Source: UBA1206 sp050953105
Lineage (GTDB): Bacteria; Bacillota; Clostridia; Oscillospirales; CAG-382
NCBI GenBank assembly: GCA_050953105.1
Contig: JBMNMA010000001.1
Location: 186,001 to 250,000, forward strand
DNA: 64,000 nt
Direction: 5' to 3'
In this document: in pieces, positions 59,172-64,000 of the stretch
Layout: each line of letters begins with the position of its first letter
How positions within the stretch are numbered: the first letter of the stretch is position 1
Notes under the pieces: generated by a model
Told to the model about the DNA's origin: nothing
Seen by the model: the letters and a program-made list of their open reading frames with translations, nothing else
Database searches by the model: none
Program-made: the position numbers and the translations under genes

Positions 59172-61305
59172 AAGAACTGCCGTTTTAATGGTTTTGATTA
59201 TGTTTTCATTTTCCTTTATCCCCTCCCTTGCGTCGGGGGACGACATCACCGTTAATATTGCCTTAAACATGCCCTACACCGTGGAATACGGCGCATCGGT
59301 GGTATATTCCTATTCCAATTTTACCGAATACGGTATAAAATACGATATCGACGACGGAAAATGCCTTACCGACGGCAAATTCGGCGGCGTTAACAGCAGC
59401 GGCGACGGTTATTACACCGCTTTTAGAGGATATTCACGGCTTGTTTGCTTTGATTTCGGCAAGGAAATGAGAATTTCGGGGTTTAGCGGATCTTTCCTCC
59501 ATTACAACGCCGGCATATATTCCCCCACGGTTTTAAATATTTATCTTTCCGCCGACGGGGAAAAATACGTAAAATGCGGCAGCCTTGATACACTTCCCAT
59601 TTATTCAACCACACCCAAAAAGTATAAATACACCTTAAACTTTGACACCCCATACAAGGCCAGATATGTTAAAATCGAATTTACCTGTGAGGTATTTGTC
59701 TACTGCGATGAGATTGAAATCTATGGCGGAAACAACACTGCCGGCTGCCTTGATATTCCTCCCTACACCGAAATAGCCGATAAAGGGGTTTACCCTAAGT
59801 TTTCGGATAATATGAATGGAGCCGGAAGTATAATTAAAATTTACGACGGCTATCTTCCCGACCAGGCAAAGGCAGACAACAGCAAGGACGAGCTTCTGCC
59901 CTATATAGCCTATCTTGACAAAAACGGGAACATATTGGACACCATGTTTGATTCTGTGGCCTTTGTCCCCTGCCACACCGACTACCCGTCGGGCGGAAGG
60001 CTGGTGTTAACCACCGGCAAGGACGGGGGGATAATGAGTGACTGGGAGCTTTATATATCCTCCACCTTTAAGGACGGTTATAATGTCAAGGCCCTTGAGC
60101 AGGCTGCCGGGGAGGTTAACGCCGCCCTTGGCACAAGCAAAAAGGTAAAGGTGTTTTTAACAATTCCCTACCCGGTTATGCAGGACAAACCCTTTGGGGA
60201 CATTGACGGCGACGGCAGCGTGGAATACACACGCAATCTTGCCGAAAGGCTTGAGGTTATCAAGTGGTATGTGGATAAAGTGGTGGGTTTGTTTAATGAC
60301 CAAAACTTCGCCAATCTTGAGCTTTGCGGATTTTACTGGTATAAGGAAACGATAGGCCATGAGGTTTCTGACCACGAGGGCGAGCTGATTGCTGGAACCA
60401 AAAGGTATATAACCGAAAAATACGGTAATCTGCGTATGCTGTTTGATGCCTATTATCTTTCGGCAGGTTTTGACACCTGGGGCAAATACGGCTTTGACGG
60501 GGCGGTTATGCAGCCCAATCTAGTTTTCAAAGACTACTTTAAAACCGAAATGTTAGGCGAGTTTACCGAACAGGTTAAAAAATTCGGCGTTGGAGTGGAA
60601 ATCGAAACCGGCGAACCGGGGAATTATAACAATGCCCAGAACATAAAGAAATACGGGGCAATTTACGAAAATTATTTGTTTTACGGAGCTAAATACGGAT
60701 ATATAGACGCTCTTCAGACTTTTTATCAAGGTGCTGGCCCGGGGGTGATATATAAGTTTTACACCTCTACCGACCCGTATATGAACCACCTGTATGAAAA
60801 AACATATAAGTTCATAAAGGGAATATACTCGTCATCACCCCCGGCAGTTTCTGCCGAAAGCATGACGGTGGAGGCAAACTCAAAACGCAACCGTATTGAA
60901 CTTGCTATAAACACAGACAGTTATTTGCCGTATAACACTATTTCCGCAAAGGCAGACAACGGAAGTGTATCGGTGCTGTCGTCAAGTAATCTGCTGTTTT
61001 ACTCTCCGAATAACGGCTTTGAGGGAACCGACAATATAACCGTTACCGTAACCGACGCATTTAATCAAACTACCGAATATTCATTTACCGTTACGGTGGA
61101 AGGCGGCGGGTATAGCGGAGAGGAAAGCACTGATTTATCCGGCGATAGCAGCGAAAACGCTGAAAGCGGCGGAAATTCTCAAGAAGCCGAAAACGAAAAA
61201 CCTAAAAAAGCTTTTCCCTTTTATGTTTTTGTGGTAGCCGTGACTATAGCCGCGGCAACGGGATTATTTATAGCACTTACAAGAACCAAAAAGAAAAGAA
61301 TTTAG
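59164..61305 (+). CDS. Membrane-anchored discoidin-DUF4855 protein
   Basis: 713 residues. Signal peptide 1-22 (VLMVLIMFSFSFIPSLAS). Discoidin-like domain at about 27-195 (ISGFSGSFLHYNAG, PYKARYVKIEFTCEV). DUF4855 at about 220-555 (LCGFYWYKETI near 387, AVMQPNLVF near 448, FGVGVEIETGEP near 476), clearly paralogous to the 1051-residue lipoprotein at 30770-33925. A cadherin-like beta domain (565-655, YSPNNGFEGTDNITVTVTD), a Ser-rich linker, one membrane helix (682-705) and a KKKRI tail follow. No sorting motif. It overlaps the esterase gene by eight bases, so esterase and DUF4855 protein are made together. Confidence 0.9.
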   Translation: MIKRTAVLMVLIMFSFSFIPSLASGDDITVNIALNMPYTVEYGASVVYSYSNFTEYGIKYDIDDGKCLTDGKFGGVNSSGDGYYTAFRGYSRLVCFDFGKEMRISGFSGSFLHYNAGIYSPTVLNIYLSADGEKYVKCGSLDTLPIYSTTPKKYKYTLNFDTPYKARYVKIEFTCEVFVYCDEIEIYGGNNTAGCLDIPPYTEIADKGVYPKFSDNMNGAGSIIKIYDGYLPDQAKADNSKDELLPYIAYLDKNGNILDTMFDSVAFVPCHTDYPSGGRLVLTTGKDGGIMSDWELYISSTFKDGYNVKALEQAAGEVNAALGTSKKVKVFLTIPYPVMQDKPFGDIDGDGSVEYTRNLAERLEVIKWYVDKVVGLFNDQNFANLELCGFYWYKETIGHEVSDHEGELIAGTKRYITEKYGNLRMLFDAYYLSAGFDTWGKYGFDGAVMQPNLVFKDYFKTEMLGEFTEQVKKFGVGVEIETGEPGNYNNAQNIKKYGAIYENYLFYGAKYGYIDALQTFYQGAGPGVIYKFYTSTDPYMNHLYEKTYKFIKGIYSSSPPAVSAESMTVEANSKRNRIELAINTDSYLPYNTISAKADNGSVSVLSSSNLLFYSPNNGFEGTDNITVTVTDAFNQTTEYSFTVTVEGGGYSGEESTDLSGDSSENAESGGNSQEAENEKPKKAFPFYVFVVAVTIAAATGLFIALTRTKKKRI

Positions 61306-61340
61306 GCAAAACGAATAATTTTTATAATAAATGTATATAT

Positions 61341-61378
61341 CAAAATCACGGCGGTATTTGGCCGTGATTTTGATTTTT
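61341..61378 (+). terminator. Terminator after the DUF4855 gene
   Basis: CAAAATCACGGC pairs with GCCGTGATTTTG across an eight-base loop, followed by ATTTTT. Confidence 0.88.
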
Positions 61379-61458
61379 CATGCAACAAAACACAAAAAAA
61401 TGTCGATTTTTTAATTAAAATCCCAGGCTTAATACCCTTTTCCTGCAGTTTTTTAGAC

Positions 61459-61486
61459 TTGACATTTCATAAATTTATGTTAAAAT
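61459..61486 (+). promoter_or_regulatory. Promoter of the cmk operon
   Basis: TTGACA (61459-61464), a 16-base spacer, TAAAAT (61481-61486). Confidence 0.72.
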
Positions 61487-61524
61487 ATAAATTGTTATAC
61501 TATTGGAATTTTCGGAGGCTGACT

Positions 61525-62235
61525 GTGAAAGGTCATATAAATATCGCCATAGACGGCCCCAGCGGATCGGGCAAGTCGACGCTGGCAAAAAATCTTGCAA
61601 AGCGGTTCGGACTTGTATATATAGACACCGGTTCCCTTTACCGCACCGTCGGCCTTTATGTAAAGGAACAAGGGGTTTTGCCCTCTGACCGTGAAGGCAT
61701 TGCCGACTGCCTTAAAACAATTGACATAAAAATGACCCTTGAAAATGGAGGGAACGTGGTTTACCTTAACGGCAGGCGGATAGGGGACGAAATAAGAACC
61801 CCCGAAGCGTCGTATTACGCCTCAGAGGTTTCAAAAATTCCCGAAGTCAGGCAGTTTTTGCTTGACGTACAAAAGGAAACGGCAAAAAACAACGACTGCG
61901 TTATGGACGGACGGGATATAGGCACCGTCATTATGCCAAACGCCGACGTTAAAATATTCCTCTGCGCCTCAGGCGAGGACAGGGCGCTAAGACGTTACAA
62001 CGAGCTTGTTTCCCGAGGGGAAAAGGTTACCTATGAGGACATTTTAAAGGATATGGCCTGGCGGGACAACAACGACAAAGACAGGGATATTGCCCCCGCC
62101 GTTCCGGCACCCGACGCTGTAATTTTAAACAACAGCGGCTTTGAGGAGTCCCAAACCCTTGAAAAAGCCGTACAGATAATAGAAGAAACTTTAAAGAGCA
62201 AAAGCAGGCAGGACACAGGGAAAGAAGGATTATAA
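61525..62235 (+). CDS. cmk: Cytidylate kinase
   Basis: Phosphorylates CMP/dCMP. 236 residues from the GTG at 61525 with GGAGG seven bases upstream; the frame is open further but earlier codons lie in the promoter. P-loop IDGPSGSGKSTLAKN at the N-terminus; YIDTGSLYRTVG; VMDGRDIGTVIMP; RALRRYNELV. The usual length. It leads a run with the phosphorylase, plsC and ispH. Confidence 0.95.
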   Translation: MKGHINIAIDGPSGSGKSTLAKNLAKRFGLVYIDTGSLYRTVGLYVKEQGVLPSDREGIADCLKTIDIKMTLENGGNVVYLNGRRIGDEIRTPEASYYASEVSKIPEVRQFLLDVQKETAKNNDCVMDGRDIGTVIMPNADVKIFLCASGEDRALRRYNELVSRGEKVTYEDILKDMAWRDNNDKDRDIAPAVPAPDAVILNNSGFEESQTLEKAVQIIEETLKSKSRQDTGKEGL

Positions 62236-62236
62236 A

Positions 62237-63019
62237 ATGATACAAAACGGCCTTCAATACCATATAAACTGCTGTCCGGGGGATGTGGGGGAATATGTTC
62301 TCCTCCCCGGTGACCCGGGAAGGTGCGAAAAAATTGCGTCTTATTTCGATAGAGCGAAATTTGTCGCCGCCAACCGGGAATTTGTTACATATACAGGTTA
62401 TCTTGAAGGCGTAAAGGTAAGCGTGGTTTCCACCGGCATAGGCGGCCCGTCGGCGGCCATAGCCATGGAGGAGCTTGCCAACATAGGCGCAAAGCAGTTT
62501 ATTCGGGTAGGCACCTGCGGAGGTATCAACACAAAGGTAAAGGCCGGGGATATTGTCATTGCCATGTCCGCCGTTAGGCAGGACGGCACCAGCTACGAAT
62601 ACGCTCCCGAGGGCTACCCCGCCACAGCCGACTTTGATATTACCCTTGCCTTATATGAAGCGGCAAAAAGTCTGGGACTTGCGGACAAAACCCATATAGG
62701 GGTGGTGCAGGCAAAGGATTCCTTCTACGGCCAGCATTCCCCCGAAAGGATGCCGGTTTCGGAAAACCTTGTGGCAAAATGGAAGGCATATAAACAGCTT
62801 GGTGTCCTTGCCAGCGAAATGGAATCGGCGGCTTTGTTTACCGTCGCCGCCTCGAGGGGCCTTAAATGCGGCGGAATATTTTTGTCGGTATGGAACCAGG
62901 AACGGCAAAATGCCGGTTTTGAAGAAAACGAAGTTCACGATACAAGCGAAATTATAAATTGCGCCACAGAGGCTTTTCGCCTTATTATTCGTGGCCAAAA
63001 GGCAAATAATAATACATAA
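62237..63019 (+). CDS. Uridine/purine nucleoside phosphorylase (NP-1 family)
   Basis: 260 residues. Phosphate-binding LLPGDPGRCEKIAS, RVGTCGGINTKVKAGDIVI and EMESAALFTVAASRGL are the NP-1 fold marks, most like uridine phosphorylase. It splits nucleosides to base and ribose-1-phosphate in salvage. The start is one base after the cmk stop, with AAAGAAGGA upstream. A cmk-plsC-ispH block without this gene is the usual order, so this looks like an insertion. Confidence 0.9.
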   Translation: MIQNGLQYHINCCPGDVGEYVLLPGDPGRCEKIASYFDRAKFVAANREFVTYTGYLEGVKVSVVSTGIGGPSAAIAMEELANIGAKQFIRVGTCGGINTKVKAGDIVIAMSAVRQDGTSYEYAPEGYPATADFDITLALYEAAKSLGLADKTHIGVVQAKDSFYGQHSPERMPVSENLVAKWKAYKQLGVLASEMESAALFTVAASRGLKCGGIFLSVWNQERQNAGFEENEVHDTSEIINCATEAFRLIIRGQKANNNT

Positions 63020-63032
63020 GGGCGGTGGAGTT

Positions 63033-63647
63033 TTGAGTTTATACGGATTTGTTAAAAAGGCATTCAAATACCCCATTTTACTCCTCTACCGGGTGAAAAT
63101 AGTGGGTAAGGAAAACGAACCCGACCTTCCTTATATAATCTGCGCCAACCATTCGTCATTTATGGATCCGGTGCTTATTACCGTGGCGGTAAAGGCAAAA
63201 CCCATTTGGATAGGCAAAAAGGAGCTGCTTAAATATTCCTTTTTACGGTGGGTGTTTAAAAAAACCGGCTCCATTGCCATAAACCGTGAGGGCTTTGACA
63301 CGTCTGCCCTTCGCCAATGCATAAGCGTGGTCAAGGAGGGCAACTGCCTGGGCATCTTCCCCCAGGGAACACGGCTTAGGGGCATAAAGCCCGAACCCGA
63401 CCAGGCCCATGCCGGACTTGCCTTTATTGCGGGCATGACAAAGGCTACGGTGCTGCCGGTTTCGATTGTATCCAAACGCCTGCAGCCGAAAATTTTAAGA
63501 AAAACCAAAATCATATTCCACAAGCCGGTTACCTATGAGGAGTACATGGGCATTGCCGAAAACCCCACCAAGCAGGAGATTGCCGGCTACCTTTTCGGAA
63601 AGGTGTGCGAACCGTTTAACGGCGAAAACGGCAAAAAAAGCAAATGA
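63033..63647 (+). CDS. plsC: 1-acyl-sn-glycerol-3-phosphate acyltransferase (PlsC)
   Basis: 204 residues from a TTG at 63033 (GGTGGAG upstream; a 62991 start overlaps the phosphorylase gene). Motifs: NHSSFMDPV (NHx4D), GSIAINREG, FPQGTRLRG and VLPVSIVSK. Transfers a second acyl chain to lysophosphatidic acid. Complements plsX at the other end of the window. Its TGA overlaps the ispH ATG. Confidence 0.92.
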   Translation: MSLYGFVKKAFKYPILLLYRVKIVGKENEPDLPYIICANHSSFMDPVLITVAVKAKPIWIGKKELLKYSFLRWVFKKTGSIAINREGFDTSALRQCISVVKEGNCLGIFPQGTRLRGIKPEPDQAHAGLAFIAGMTKATVLPVSIVSKRLQPKILRKTKIIFHKPVTYEEYMGIAENPTKQEIAGYLFGKVCEPFNGENGKKSK

Positions 63648-64000
63648 CCGAAATTATTGTCGCCCAAAATGCGGGATTCTGCCCCGGCGTCAGGCGTGCC
63701 GTAAATATGCTTGAGGAAGAGCTTGACAAAGGCAATAATGTCTTTTGCCTGGGAGAGCTTATCCACAACAAATCCTTTAACGAAGATTTAAAAAGGCGGG
63801 GAGTAAAATTTATAACCCCCGAAGAGATAGACGCCATTCCCCAAGGGGCAACAGTGTTTATCCGCACCCACGGCGAGGAAAAAGACGTTTATAAACGACT
63901 AAATGACCGTGGGCTTAAATATATTGATGCCACATGTCCCTATGTTCTGAAAATCCATAAAATAGTCGAAGACCAGTCTCAAGACGGCAGTGTATGCGTT
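63644..64000 (+). CDS. ispH: 4-hydroxy-3-methylbut-2-enyl diphosphate reductase (partial)
   Basis: Last step of the MEP isoprenoid pathway, a 4Fe-4S enzyme. The visible 119 residues start MTEIIVAQNAGFCPGVRRAV with the first cluster Cys, and include LGELIHNKSFNEDL, RTHGEEKDVYKRL and IDATCPYVLKIHK with the second. In many Clostridia ispH is fused to an S1 RNA-binding domain; whether that holds here lies beyond the window. The start overlaps plsC (ATGA). Confidence 0.95.
   Translation, partial: MTEIIVAQNAGFCPGVRRAVNMLEEELDKGNNVFCLGELIHNKSFNEDLKRRGVKFITPEEIDAIPQGATVFIRTHGEEKDVYKRLNDRGLKYIDATCPYVLKIHKIVEDQSQDGSVCV

Overview
The window looks like chromosome of an uncultured Gram-positive anaerobe of the class Clostridia, most like gut Oscillospiraceae and relatives. 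The evidence is the gene content and order (prmC next to a DUF1385 gene; cmk, plsC and ispH together; alr next to nnr and a small lipoprotein; an Rrf2/IscR regulator ahead of iscS and iscU), strong AGGAGG-type ribosome binding sites, textbook vegetative promoters with 16-17 base spacers, many lipoprotein signals, and a DUF4855/DUF4434/discoidin surface repertoire. No rRNA operon, CRISPR array, insertion sequence or intact prophage was seen.

Layout. 1-7.4 kb (minus): housekeeping genes rnc (cut by the window edge), plsX, topA, dprA, a SpoU methyltransferase, prmC and a DUF1385 membrane protein. 7.5-8.9 kb: an RNHCP protein and a membrane protein. 9.3-16.5 kb: one gene for a 2403-residue secreted protein built from discoidin-like, LamG-like and repeated unknown modules, with two nearly identical tandem units and a third partial one. 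16.6-20.1 kb: a three-gene sugar operon (GH36-like glycosidase, Gfo/Idh/MocA dehydrogenase, xylose-isomerase-like TIM barrel). 20.2-23.4 kb: a DUF4434 lipoprotein. 23.5-25.1 kb: tRNA-Ala, an AraC/GyrI regulator and a small membrane protein. 25.2-30.7 kb (minus): iscR-like regulator, metY, cysK, iscS, iscU, nadA, a sulfur / Fe-S / NAD block. 30.8-35.1 kb: a DUF4855 lipoprotein behind a split chromate-type transporter. 35.2-40.3 kb: a 35-residue peptide that is little more than a wall-sorting signal, mnmM, a nuclease/phosphatase-fold protein, a three-gene cassette resembling phage structural genes, a histidine phosphatase, a PHP phosphoesterase and a frameshifted Asn/Gln-rich small gene. 40.3-43.0 kb: an ECF-like sigma factor with a membrane partner. 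43.2-47.2 kb: phosphoesterase, D-2-hydroxyacid dehydrogenase, HepT/MntA toxin-antitoxin, a frameshifted zinc-ribbon membrane protein, a lipoprotein and tRNA-Val. 47.3-48.4 kb: an AT-rich island. 48.7-53.8 kb: a CotH-kinase lipoprotein, a membrane protein, a lone MazF, alr and a lipoprotein. 53.8-64 kb: nnr, a probable beta-propeller protein, acyl-CoA synthetase, GDSL esterase, a second DUF4855 protein, then cmk, a nucleoside phosphorylase, plsC and ispH (cut by the window edge).

Three themes connect the genes. First, the cell surface: at least four large exported proteins carry discoidin-like (F5/8C) glycan-binding modules, two carry DUF4855 and one DUF4434, both thought to be glycosidase-like barrels. 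With the GH36 operon this suggests a carbohydrate-binding and carbohydrate-degrading lifestyle. Second, sulfur and Fe-S metabolism under an IscR-like regulator, whose own promoter carries a dyad over the -10 box. Third, homopolymer instability: three small genes appear broken by one base at poly-A or CAAAAC tracts, which is either assembly error or real slippage.

All calls rest on reading the sequence and on remembered family features; no database search was run.
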